From contig WFMF01000127.1 of NCBI GenBank assembly GCA_011033025.1, forward strand, positions 248,001 through 312,000: 64,000 bases of DNA. Reading direction: 5' to 3'. Positions 34,201 through 40,507 of the stretch are shown piece after piece. The notes beneath the pieces were generated by a model, which was not told the origin of the DNA, searched no databases, and was given only the letters and a program-made list of their open reading frames with translations. Source of the stretch: Beroe forskalii (Eukaryota > Ctenophora > Nuda > Beroida > Beroidae). Each line of letters opens with the position of its first letter. Position 1 is the first letter of the stretch. Made by a program: the position numbers and the translations under genes.

Positions 34201-36180
34201 CTTAATTGCGATGTTTTTAAGAACAACCCACGATCCTTACATACTTTACAGTTAAGACCCTCCCTGAGTTAATCATTAGAACCAGGAACAATTTTCGCAT
34301 TGGTCCCGTACAAATAAGAAGGAATTGACAAATGAGTTGGAATATTTACCATTATCCATGGCCGTGATTACAAAGCTAGCTTTGCAAGGAGTCACACACT
34401 TGGATTTCGTGATTTTACTATTTAATTGAGTAATTACTATAATTAAGTAATTACTATAATTGAGTATAATTGTGTAATTGCCCTTCGTCGAGGGGCCATG
34501 GCAGCTAGCTTTGCAAGGAGAAGGAGTGACGCTCTGCGTTTACGTAGTTTTACTATAATTGCCATTCGCCGTTATAGGGCCAGTGCAGCTTTACCGTTTA
34601 TGTCATTATACGGTTTTTGAGCTAGTAGGGGCCTTGCCCCCGAGGCCCGAGATTATTTCCATGGGGCCTTATTTTGAAGCTATACCTGATGAAGTTTGAT
34701 TTTCATAGGGTTATGATACACCGGTTCCGTGAGTTAAGAGAATCATTCTGATATCTGTAAGTCCTACAGAGCCATGTACGTGGATATCTTTTTATTTCAA
34801 ATCAATATCACGTACATACATACGGCTATCGCGTGGAAATTACAGAGGTCTTTCCCAGGAATAGCGACATTAAGATCACTACCTATTATGTAAATTGCTG
34901 GATGTCCAAGGTTACACGAAAACTTCTATTGTTCCTTCTCTATCCAATGCATCTGATTTCTGTAGCTCAACAAACTGAGCAACAGAAATCAGATGCATTG
35001 GATCTAGAGTTGGAACAGTAAAAGGAAATGATGGGCAGTGGACCAGAAGATCAGATCCTTTTAGCATTATGCAAATTTCAGAACCCTACATAAACCTAAC
35101 AATTGCTAGATGTCACATAATAGCATCTATTGTCAACGCATATGTGCACATTGGTTAGACTTAGATAGAAGGATAGAGATAGAACCTTTCTCACTCGATA
35201 CTTTACATTGTTTCGCTCTGTATTCAACCTTCTCCCAACATCAGACAACCGAAACACGTTCCATAACATATTTGACTTTTACCCGAGAGACTGTGAAGGA
35301 ACTACAAGGCTCCTTGGGACTGGAAACTGTATACTTAAAACTATGATAATGACGTCACATCAAAACACCTATGACATCTGCCCGACATTGGCCTTTGAGG
35401 ACAGATCTTGATGAGGGTAATTCACATTAAATATATTTGGGAAGATCATGGCACATTCTAATTTGCTACTTTGTGTTTTACATTCTTTAATTTCATTCTC
35501 TAGCTAATTCTCTTTCTGTTCATACTTTAGCAGTAAGGCTGTCGCGTGAGCAGTAAACTGATTGGGCTACTCCCCAAATTTTCCCACGCTACCTTGTCAA
35601 TTATTGAGCTCCCATGTGCGCAGTTGTCCGGCAGCCGTATCATCAAATCAATTTTAAGTTTAGCGTCAATTTGCCATATTATTAATATTCGACAAAAAAC
35701 CTCTGCGCTGAAACCCTAACTTTAAACGTGACAAGACTCACATGAATATGAGCATTTTTTGAAACCCTGGCATTAAACGAGCAGCGAGCCTACTTCAACC
35801 TACTTAGAAATGGGCTGTGACAAGTGTTCTAGTGTAGCAACCCCCCCCCTTTAAAATTCACTGTCAAACTCACGTGAATAAACAAGTAAGCGTAGCAACT
35901 GTTCCTTTTCTCGTGACAGCTGACACCGGTTCTATGACAACCGGATCATCACCGTACACAGCTGATGCAGGGTTCGACTCAGCCACTGGAAAAAAAGGAA
36001 TTTAACAGTTTCATACTGAATTACTGACAAAAGTGTTGAGAATGACATGAGGTTAAGAAAAAGTAGGTTAAAATAAAAATAGTTAATCGATATTAAAAAG
36101 AATGTTCCTTCGAATCTTCCTGACTAACCTTGTGTAATTGAAAACAACGCTAACAGTCTCACTGCCACCGGTATCTTCAT
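10894..36180 (-). CDS. Adhesion G protein-coupled receptor with Ig-like and Cys-rich ectodomain
   Basis: Surface receptor of the adhesion GPCR class; ligand unknown. It starts at 36180 (signal peptide MKIPVAVRLLALFSITQ) and stops at 10894. The chain of at least 37 short exons is described by module in the next entries. Splice phases join without conflict along long stretches: 36180 to 33672, 30429 to 24635, and 24161 through 20273. Phases are unresolved near 31588, 30743, 24161 and 19482, so a few exon edges are wrong or small exons are missing. The extracellular part is Ig-like modules, Cys-rich modules, acidic repeats, then GAIN-like, then the 7TM region. One gene is the simplest reading; two neighbouring same-strand genes spliced or predicted as one remain possible. 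A C-type lectin gene lies in the intron between 27144 and 30347. Confidence 0.82.
12205..12812. repeat. Minisatellite, unit ~16-18 bp with AAACTGGTGTCAGCGAT
   Basis: Over 25 degenerate units fill the intron between TM exons 12824-12954 and 12073-12170. It starts within a few bases of the donor of the former; the intron 5' end itself reads like a degenerate unit. Confidence 0.9.
13407..16119 (-). CDS. GAIN-like region and GPS exons of the adhesion GPCR
   Basis: Exons: 16000-16119 (VLEYLLSVNLTAEEVLSSL), about 15626-15756 (NALRYILLDPWKFGY), 15241-15394 (IVTAANIINAWVS), 14974-15062 (LSANLFVKSSFLWVL), 14615-14702 and 13407-13534. Helical sequence followed by beta-rich sequence fits a GAIN domain. 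The last exon carries the GPS: QWVRDPC, then VVCNCEGWRMFVGVV immediately before TM1. Trp, two paired cysteines (C...C-x-C) and the following F fit a GPS. The usual His-Leu-Ser/Thr cleavage triplet is replaced by Gly-Trp-Arg. The frame of 14615-14702 is ambiguous: one reading gives a GAIN-like ISVNFTSSKK but needs an acceptor two bases downstream in the next exon. Confidence 0.75.
14866..14973 (-). repeat. 43-bp tandem copies of an exon end plus splice donor
   Basis: Downstream of exon 14974-15062 the junction segment (minus strand CAG-GTGAATTTCTCCC) is repeated twice more as AAG-GTGAATTTCTCCC, each with the preceding CAACATCGT-like exon tail. The copies are nearly identical, period 43 bp. Confidence 0.85.
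16497..16889 (-). CDS. Acidic 7-residue repeat exon (PDDQGQA) of the receptor stalk
   Basis: 131 codons, bounded by CTACAG on the acceptor side and AAGGAG-GTTAGA on the donor side. It begins GEDVLPEKATDTNDEETD, then about a dozen copies of a 21-bp unit encoding PDDQGQA, ending DDDDQDEPTYETKE. It is a multiple of three and stays open on the minus strand. Such a chain is likely a disordered, highly charged extracellular spacer. The plus strand is also open across it because the repeat is low-complexity; those frames have no splice context. Membership in the receptor is inferred from position and strand. Confidence 0.65.
17175..17639 (-). CDS. Asp/Thr/Ser-rich repeat exon (DDTSAD) of the receptor stalk
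   Basis: Bounded by TTTTTTCCAG at 17640 and a TTG-GTGAGG donor near 17175. It encodes repeats of DDTSADDDTSPD, ending DDDVIVTATRRCYYSEWDL. The first ~25 codons (DKNTITVDPDDSKTPDDSS) are in a different frame from the rest: one repeat near 17560 reads CAGTTTGATG where its sister units read CAGCTGATG, an extra base. This may be a real frameshift, an assembly error, or a sign that the exon starts further in. Many Ser/Thr suggest O-glycosylation. Confidence 0.55.
17884..22747 (-). CDS. Cys-rich, sushi-like exon chain of the receptor ectodomain
   Basis: Exons: 22630-22747 (FDILVVSPGVVLRYPIYNSQ), 22226-22308 (VAPGNNLEVAPLEIYEAAF), 21891-22008 (CTVNGWDRNPPGCGSDAI), 21479-21604 (HIADGTVVEYRIRNTDCYQ), 21034-21160 (TNFFIACTGGEYNDTVIP), 20679-20813 (VCCDFPVFTSEDGSNAEMC), 20273-20388 (CPCFSIWWNDALCIAGD), 19371-19482 (REKVVTYSCDGHCF) and 17884-17985 (CEPDPTCCYSYNETNPF). 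Phases agree from 22747 to 20273. DGT-V-Y and VTYSCDGHC recall complement control (sushi) modules, but I cannot assign the family firmly. The join between 20273 and 19482 needs another small exon or a different edge. Confidence 0.7.
18870..19430 (-). repeat. Two extra copies of the end of exon 19371-19482 with its donor
   Basis: The exon tail encoding REKVVTYSCDGHC plus the donor (CAG-GTACAC) recurs at about 19225-19275 and, more diverged, at 18872-18925 (CAG-GTATAC). Each copy keeps the splice donor. Confidence 0.85.
21370..21485 (-). repeat. 14-bp tandem repeat starting exactly at a splice donor
   Basis: Minus strand: exon 21479-21604 ends TACCAG followed by intron GTTACTGTTACCAG repeated about seven times. 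Every unit recreates TACCAG-GTTACT, so there is a ladder of identical potential donors 14 bp apart. Fourteen is not a multiple of three, so use of different rungs would change frame. Confidence 0.9.
21757..21798 (-). repeat. Copy of the end of exon 21891-22008 with its donor
   Basis: About 40 bases (minus strand CACGGAGGGGATGCTCCACC... GAAATACGAG-GT) repeat the 3' end of the upstream exon, including the GAG-GT junction, 130 bp into the intron. Confidence 0.85.
22376..22462 (-). other. tRNA-like sequence (tRNA pseudogene or SINE head)
   Basis: On the minus strand, GGTCAGTTGGTGTAATGG resembles a polymerase III A box and GCGTTCGATTCC a B box at the right spacing. The T stem and anticodon stem do not pair well, so it is not a functional tRNA by eye. 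Confidence 0.4.
22779..22912. repeat. GC-rich fold-back element (family A)
   Basis: Inverted TTTGTGTGCGC / GCGCACAAAA arms with GCGTACAAAC / TACGCCGCG inside. Same family as 2693-2813 and 3649-3807. Confidence 0.75.
23009..23057 (-). repeat. 10-bp tandem repeat GTGGGTTTAG starting at a splice donor
   Basis: Minus strand: exon 23058-23124 ends TTTTTAG and the intron continues GTGGGTTTAG repeated about five times. Each unit contains a TTTAG-GTGGGT junction. It looks telomere-like at first sight but is a local donor duplication. Confidence 0.85.
23058..36180 (-). CDS. Signal peptide and Ig-like domain exons of the receptor
   Basis: Exons: 36129-36180 (signal peptide), 35874-35985 (VTRKGTVATLTCLF), 33672-33765 (NKIEIQWQDKNG), about 31455-31588 (STTSFKCEIGAG), 31016-31104 (IAGTDVTLSCQF), about 30677-30743 (VYWEFNGQKLC), 30347-30429 (YTPSDRSLTTTLMIKG), 27048-27144 (NTEDAVYTCGVML), 26064-26164 (SGTQVKLTCTF, VYWSQ), 25522-25604 (SSGEFTFTMNYDA), 24635-24717 (STDYFCSVFD), 24073-24161 (IQAGVAVTLSVQ), 23720-23806 (PVAVTWRNTDG), 23287-23455 (GSKTFICEV) and 23058-23124. 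This is the Ig rhythm: C, then W, then D-x-Y-x-C, each module split over three or four exons; about four modules. In the fourth the first cysteine of the pair is not evident. Confidence 0.8.
24130..24600 (-). repeat. Degenerate copies of the start of exon 24073-24161 on its acceptor side
   Basis: The exon start with its acceptor (minus strand CTAATTTAG-GGATAC and CGTGCGTTTCTGGGTGT) recurs, diverged, near 24225-24300 and 24450-24490. These are partial copies of an acceptor junction rather than a donor. Confidence 0.6.
26281..26400. repeat. Fold-back element (MITE-like family B)
   Basis: Inverted ends GGGGCGTGTTGAACTC / GAGTTCGAAACG with GTGCGCGGCTCACT / AGTGAGCCGCAC arms. A second copy lies at 50714-50840. 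Confidence 0.75.
26851..26947. repeat. GC-rich fold-back element (family A), left end truncated
   Basis: Contains TACGCCGCGCACAC and GTGCAGTTCGAGCTGC at the right side as in family A, with a shortened left arm. Confidence 0.6.
27615..27620 (-). terminator. Likely polyadenylation signal of the lectin gene
   Basis: AATAAA on the minus strand about 130 bases after the stop codon. Confidence 0.5.
27752..28768 (-). CDS. Secreted protein with two C-type lectin domains
   Basis: Complete intronless 338-residue frame. Residues 1-18 are a signal peptide (MIRLILTFAALLLPGQAG). CTLD 1, about residues 42-195: WVWAG, WEWADGS, then QPD and WDD, ending YACDY. CTLD 2, about 200-335: SWSEAKQACEDAG, WIWLGG, WEWNDGE, QPD, FDDSF, ending FACQC. 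In known CTLDs EPN favours mannose and QPD galactose, so both domains may bind galactose-type sugars through calcium; the usual WND is WDD in the first and FDD in the second, so calcium binding is likely but not certain. It lies inside an intron of the receptor gene on the same strand, and the receptor phase is kept across it (30347 to 27144). The lack of introns suggests a retrocopy or a compact single-exon gene. Confidence 0.95.
   Translation of the reverse strand: MIRLILTFAALLLPGQAGLTEIQQKQLEGFRKLLTNLDQGVFATCKLVLFSEKVDFNTADERCKKFELGGEVEGNLATVNDPEKNINLKLLLSMAYPVSSGQWASDEWVWAGMRKVRNNKEQKTEDYDPEADWNPDDWEWADGSKPKAFHRWLPSQPDQRSTEKNGVTYLQNQMRINHDGMWDDTFVFKKHPYACDYQGKYILSATRKSWSEAKQACEDAGLIMAKVRNLAEVEEMKAAAEYFLGAFDPSLRKFDLSNWIWLGGNDAKVEGVWEWNDGEKFGVWFKKMPWAKKQPDNASYLEGAGTQNYLAMSKIGEFDDSFDSTERRRPFACQCPDT
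28808..29012 (-). promoter_or_regulatory. Three direct repeats with paired GATA motifs upstream of the lectin
   Basis: CTGATAAACACTTTTATCTG (two facing GATA-type sites) followed by GTGATTAACAATGATTAG occurs three times within about 200 bases, starting about 40 bases upstream of the lectin start codon. A GATA-controlled enhancer or promoter is plausible; a tandem duplication without function is the alternative. Confidence 0.5.
29013..30346. other. Receptor intron, upstream of the lectin
   Basis: No exon recognised. It includes an inverted pair near 29316-29455 (GTGTACACG ends, TCGACAGA / TCTGTCGA), short direct repeats near 29560-29650, and a copy of a dispersed AGAAGCTTTCGAAAATC repeat (30020-30070) also found at 15425-15520 and 19996-20085. 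Confidence 0.5.
31200..31480 (-). repeat. ~33-bp tandem array made of an exon end plus splice donor, 8 copies
   Basis: Minus strand: exon 31455-31588 ends CTAGACCTTCAAGTTTACA followed by GTGAGTTGT. That whole segment, exon tail and donor, is repeated about seven more times downstream, every copy keeping ACA-GTGAGT. The exon tail encodes KLDLQVY. Confidence 0.92.
31722..31804. repeat. Dispersed TGACGTCA repeat
   Basis: TACGTCATC ... ATGACATCATGAATTCGTC ... GATGACGTCAG, the family described in the findings. Confidence 0.5.
33240..33671 (-). repeat. 24-25-bp tandem array beginning at a splice donor, about 16 copies
   Basis: The unit on the plus strand is GACCCTGTCACTTAATTCAA plus GCTA. The first unit overlaps the donor of exon 33672-33765 (minus strand CAG-GTTAGTGGCAAGGTCTAG), so the array appears seeded by the first bases of the intron. 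Units are 90% or more alike by eye. Confidence 0.92.
33766..35873. other. Receptor intron, gene-free apart from a hairpin
   Basis: No exon recognised. Open frames at 34833-35021 and 35110-35411 resemble nothing I know; the first spans the hairpin at 34942-35003. AT-rich direct repeats (AATTGAGTAATTACTATAAT) lie at about 34420-34480. Confidence 0.5.
34942..35003. ncRNA. Near-perfect ~60-nt hairpin, possible microRNA precursor
   Basis: CCAATGCATCTGATTTCTGT (34944-34963) pairs perfectly with its reverse complement at 34982-35001. Inside, GCTCA and TGAGC pair around a 6-base loop after one mismatch. The stem is about 27 bp in all. Size and shape fit a pre-miRNA or a very short fold-back repeat; expression is unknown. 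Confidence 0.35.
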
Positions 36181-36224
36181 CGCCTCATTCTACTTCTTCT
36201 GAAAGGAAGAGTCATATTTAGAGT

Positions 36225-36725
36225 TTGATCAAAAGGAATAAAAATGTCGAGTAAAATACAAATCCGAGTGTCAGAATTGTTCGAGACTACAAAATGAACA
36301 ATGGTTAGAATTCGAGAACTTTTGAAGATGACAGAATCGTGGAGCTTTGAAGCCTGCGCCTACAAACACACATACACAAAGAATGACAAAACCCAGATGA
36401 CAGAATTGAGGAGCTTTGAAGCCTGCGCCTACACGCAATCATACACAACGAATGGCAACACCCAGATGACTGAATTGTCATTGTGGAACTTTAACACGCG
36501 CCTACATACAAACATACACAATGAAAGACAAAACATAACCCACTAAGTGTTAGAATTACTGAAGACCGCCTGCAAGCAAAAGATGACAGAATTGTGGAAC
36601 TTTGAAAGCGCGCCTACAAACAAAAATACTCAAAGAATGGTAAAACCCAGATGACACTATGACAGAATTACTGAACTTTGAAGCCAGCGCCTACAAACAA
36701 TCATACACAATGTACCATCCACAAA
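36225..36725. repeat. ~65-75-bp tandem repeat just upstream of the receptor start codon
   Basis: About five degenerate units with AGCTTTGAAGCCTGCGCCTA and CATACACAAAGAATG lie 45-540 bases upstream of the start codon at 36180, so in the 5' untranslated or promoter region. Confidence 0.8.
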
Positions 36726-39528
36726 GCAGGATCTGATCTCACCCAAATACTCAAATTAAGAGAACAAGAGGGAGAGAGGGCTCTGCATGGCGCTGGAGAA
36801 ATAGGGGTGTTGTGATGACGTCATTATCAAAGCTCAACATGGTGCGTTGATGATGTCAAGCAGTCTATTATGATCTTGAGAGGAGGATAGTTTGGACACC
36901 CCTCTCACTACTTCCAACGGAAGAGAGAATCTCCCTTAAAATTCAAATCGTATTATTTCCATGCACGCACAATAGGCGGCTGTCTACTCCATTACTGCCC
37001 CATTCAAAGCTATGATAATGACGTCATCTCCCAATATGTGTCACTCTGAAGCGAGCTTTATAAACGCGTAGTCGGTGAGGCTTGCTTAATGGAGCCCTAT
37101 TGAGAATATAATAAAGACACCAACAATACACAAATTGGGAGGGCACCGCCATGGTAAATATGGGAAACTAACAAAATATAGACCTGGAGTTCTAATGAAA
37201 CGCCAAGATAGCTCCTAAAGTGATCTATTAAAATTGAAATGCTCATATAGATTTCGAAACCAAAAGATCGTAATTTATGCCATGCCATAATAGACCTGCA
37301 TTAGAATTAGACCGGTATCAAATCTGCCTATAGATCAGCTGGTCAGGCCAAAGTGTCACACAGACCCACGTAATTAAGAATCACGGGGCAAGACAATAAA
37401 ACTAATATTGGGGCAACCCTGGCCAATATGAATTTAAATTGAAAATTGATTAAGGTCTAGTTTTTTAATCACCGCAACAGGGTTTGTCTTCACATCACTA
37501 TGCCATTGAGGAAATTTATGCCATGTCATAACAGACCAGCATTAGAATTAGACCGGTATCCAATTGTGTCATACAGACCCTATCCCATCCCACATAATTA
37601 AGAATCACAGGTCAAGACAATGAAAATAAAATTGGAGCAACCCTGGCCAATATGAATTTAAATTGAAAATTGATTTGTCTATCACCGTATAAAAACAGGG
37701 TTTGTCTTTCCAATCCCATTCTCTCATACTCGCGTTTGAATTGTGCCTTTTTTGTCGCACTGCTATGTTTCAACTGCATCCCCCTATTCCCAAAGCACCC
37801 CCTTTGGTTATTTCAAAAGGACTATAAGAAGGCTGTTTATAATAAGGTTTAATGGATGCCCCACTTAGAGGCTTACGAAATAATTTGACCCGAAAATCTT
37901 AAAGAGATAGCGAAATAGCAGACTTAATTAAGAGATACCACGATGTCATCTACTCATCTAGATATAGGACCAACTAAGATTAAGCAAATATAATGTATTG
38001 GACGTCTCGCAAAGGCTGATCAAGATCCATGATTCGTGATCGAGTCTACCGCTCACTGATCAGATAGGATTTCAAGACATGTTGAGGGCCAGGTATAGAA
38101 ATTAGGTGCCATGTTCAGTATAATTACTCGGTAAGAAGGTGCTTTAGCATCCCATAGAATTCCGCGCATCTTTATCGATAAAGACGCGCAGATTTACTCT
38201 CCGTCAAAAATTCCGTCAAAAGCACAATTTCGCGTCTTTATCGAGGCCTTTTTCAATTGAGCGGTCTGCGCACATATGGGTAAGTGAGCATGGTGGTTTA
38301 GCGGACTATCACAAAGTCGATATCACTTATAATCACAGCCATATAGCGTCAAATGAACACCAACTCTTCACAGGAGCTTCAGTGTACCTTTTGTTCAGCC
38401 CAATAATATCAGGGAATGGAGCAAATACACACAACAACTACTAATTCACTCACCTACAAAAGTTGTACAGGAATATAAAGCGGTATTACGTCACTAATCC
38501 TCAATGATGGGACCTTGACAGTGACGTCATTGTTAACTGCCCATATAATATTCACGAAGCATTAGGGGCCTTAGTGTTAGTCTTATTCCTGACGCCTTTC
38601 TACCCAGGAAAACCCGAGTTAGAGGGATCATGGGGCTATTGTTCGAGGGCCATTTGCTGATTCAATAAATTTTGGGGGGAATATAAATTGCTTTGTTCTG
38701 AATTTGCTGCTGAAATGATTTTTCTGGGGCCTGTCGGATCTTAATAGCACAAATGATAGTCGGACTTAATTGTATAAATCTAATTGTATATCTAATTAAT
38801 GTATTAATCGTCGCATCACAGCCTGGTGCCCATTCTTCCATTGTCAATCGTGCGCAAATTTCACAAGACAAAGCACATTGATCTCACGCTCGATCACGTC
38901 ATGATTCCATCCATCAAGAGATACTACCCATAATATGTGTACACATGAATTGACTGAAATATCAGTCGGAAGAACGCACAAATTTTATATGGAAAGCAAA
39001 TTTAGCAATTATGCGTTTTTTCAAAGGTTATTTCGCCAGATCCATGTTTGGTCACGATTCCAGACCTATAATTGCTTCAAATATCACGTTTCGTAAACAA
39101 TAGCTCAATAAATTTTCTATCAAAAGCAAATTTAGCGAGAATGCGGGCACCGTAATTCAAGGGTTTTTTTTCCAATCCATGTCTTTTCGCCTTATCAGGA
39201 CATTTGGCCTAACACTAGTTAGGTCACGATTCCAAATTAAAAATTGTGTGAGTTTTATATCAAATGTCCAGTTCCAGTCAAAATACCTCAGTAGTATGGT
39301 CAGATTCCAGACCTGTAATTGCTCTGGTTCAGAGGCAACAACATTAGATTCTAGAAGATTTATTGAATGGTCGCTATTTATAAGAGAGCTGTATTCACAT
39401 TTCACTCCCAATTTTGTATTTCATTATTCACCTGTTTTGATTTGCGACCCGAAAATAAGTATAATTTAAGATGAATTAGATCAATTTTAACTCTTCTTCT
39501 AATGTTGTAAAACTCTTCTAGCAGTAGC
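36726..39528. other. Intergenic stretch between divergent genes
   Basis: No exon recognised. It holds a TGACGTCA repeat (36814-36858), a duplicated ~240-bp segment (37272-37455 and 37513-37690, sharing TTAGAATTAGACCGGTATC and CCTGGCCAATATGAATTTAA) and a fold-back element with TTTATCGA arms (38160-38262). Confidence 0.55.
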
Positions 39529-40507
39529 ATGGTGATAAAGACTGACGCCTCGACTGATCATTTGAAGATTATATTCAAAGTCTTCATTGCCATATTTGCA
39601 TTCGGTTCAGGTATGATTCTTTGATCACTTCTACAATTATGAATATGAATCATCCATTTTCACGGTTAATTTTCATCAATTTCCAATTAATCTCCAATTT
39701 CCACGTCATCATTCAACCTTTGCCACCTTTAATGAAACTCCAAATTCTATCCAAATATTTAATAGGGATCGTTCACATATTACGTAATCACCTAGGGGAC
39801 ATCAGCAGCACTGAACAAATTCAACCAAAGCTGATTACGAGGGGAGGGTTAAAATCCAAAAATTGATTACGCAATATGAACGATCCCAAATTGCCTCGGT
39901 ATCATTTTTAATCCATTCTCTACAATATTCACCGAACCGCCTCCCGCCGGATATCAACACTTTGTACGACTCCACGGACCCAGACGCAACCTCCGGATCT
40001 CTTTACGCCTGCCAAACACCCGAACTCCCCGCCGTTAACACTCTCTACAGCCTTTCTGTAACCAAACAAGCTCCTGGGGCGTTAAGCTGCGCTCTGGCTT
40101 TTACTCTGCTGAAAAGCAACGATAACGCTGCCTACCAGCTTAAAATACGGATAAAAATGGCAAATGTGTTGAATGTGGCGACTCAAAGTGATAAGTTTGA
40201 GTCGGATGCTTCCGATGAACTGAAAGGAGATCATGCCGTGAAGTATGAAAACATTCCAGAACTCAATATTGGGGAGGGAAACGTTATCGCGATAGGTATA
40301 CGAGAAGGATTCATCGATGTAACGATTAATGGATTACCTCTTCTACCGACTTTCGCTTTTAACTTGTTCGAAATCGTGGGAAATCAGCTTAGTAAAAAGT
40401 TCTCACTTCGAACAATAGGGGATTGTGTTAGCTTTGACTTGGAACAAAGCTATTCCACAGCCCTTGGTAAGTCGGTGAGTGTGCATGGTATTATAGAATT
40501 TGGCTGA
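39529..40507 (+). CDS. Small secreted protein, family not recognised (possibly galectin-like beta-sandwich)
   Basis: Two exons, 39529-39610 and 39984-40507, join in phase 1 (G + AC) to give 201 residues. Exon 1 encodes a signal or anchor segment ending FKVFIAIFAFGS before the junction. The rest is soluble, with one early cysteine pair and a pattern of short beta strands: QLKIRIKMANV, NVIAIGIREGFIDVTINGL, FSLRTIGDCVSFDLE. The G-F-I-D-V-T-I-N-G stretch and late GDCVSFDL recall galectin-type strands, but the sugar-binding H-N-P-R and W-G-E-E signatures are not seen, so this is only a guess. The acceptor at 39983 has a weak pyrimidine tract. A GGTAAG donor at 40467 could extend the gene to a further exon instead of the stop at 40507. 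Confidence 0.55.
39765..39887. repeat. Fold-back element (MITE-like family C) in the intron of the small secreted protein gene
   Basis: GGGATCGTTCACATATTACG at one end and its near reverse complement (CGCAATATGAACGATCCC) at the other, 123 bp in all. It extends an apparent open frame upstream of the real exon and so should not be translated. Confidence 0.85.

Noticed and set aside
35960-35985. Polymerase III B-box-like GGGTTCGACTC
   Set aside because: It falls inside a receptor exon that keeps phase with the signal-peptide exon; no A box nearby.
39863-39983. Upstream extension of the small secreted protein frame
   Set aside because: It lies partly in a fold-back element and begins with TTG; an in-phase signal-peptide exon at 39529 fits better.
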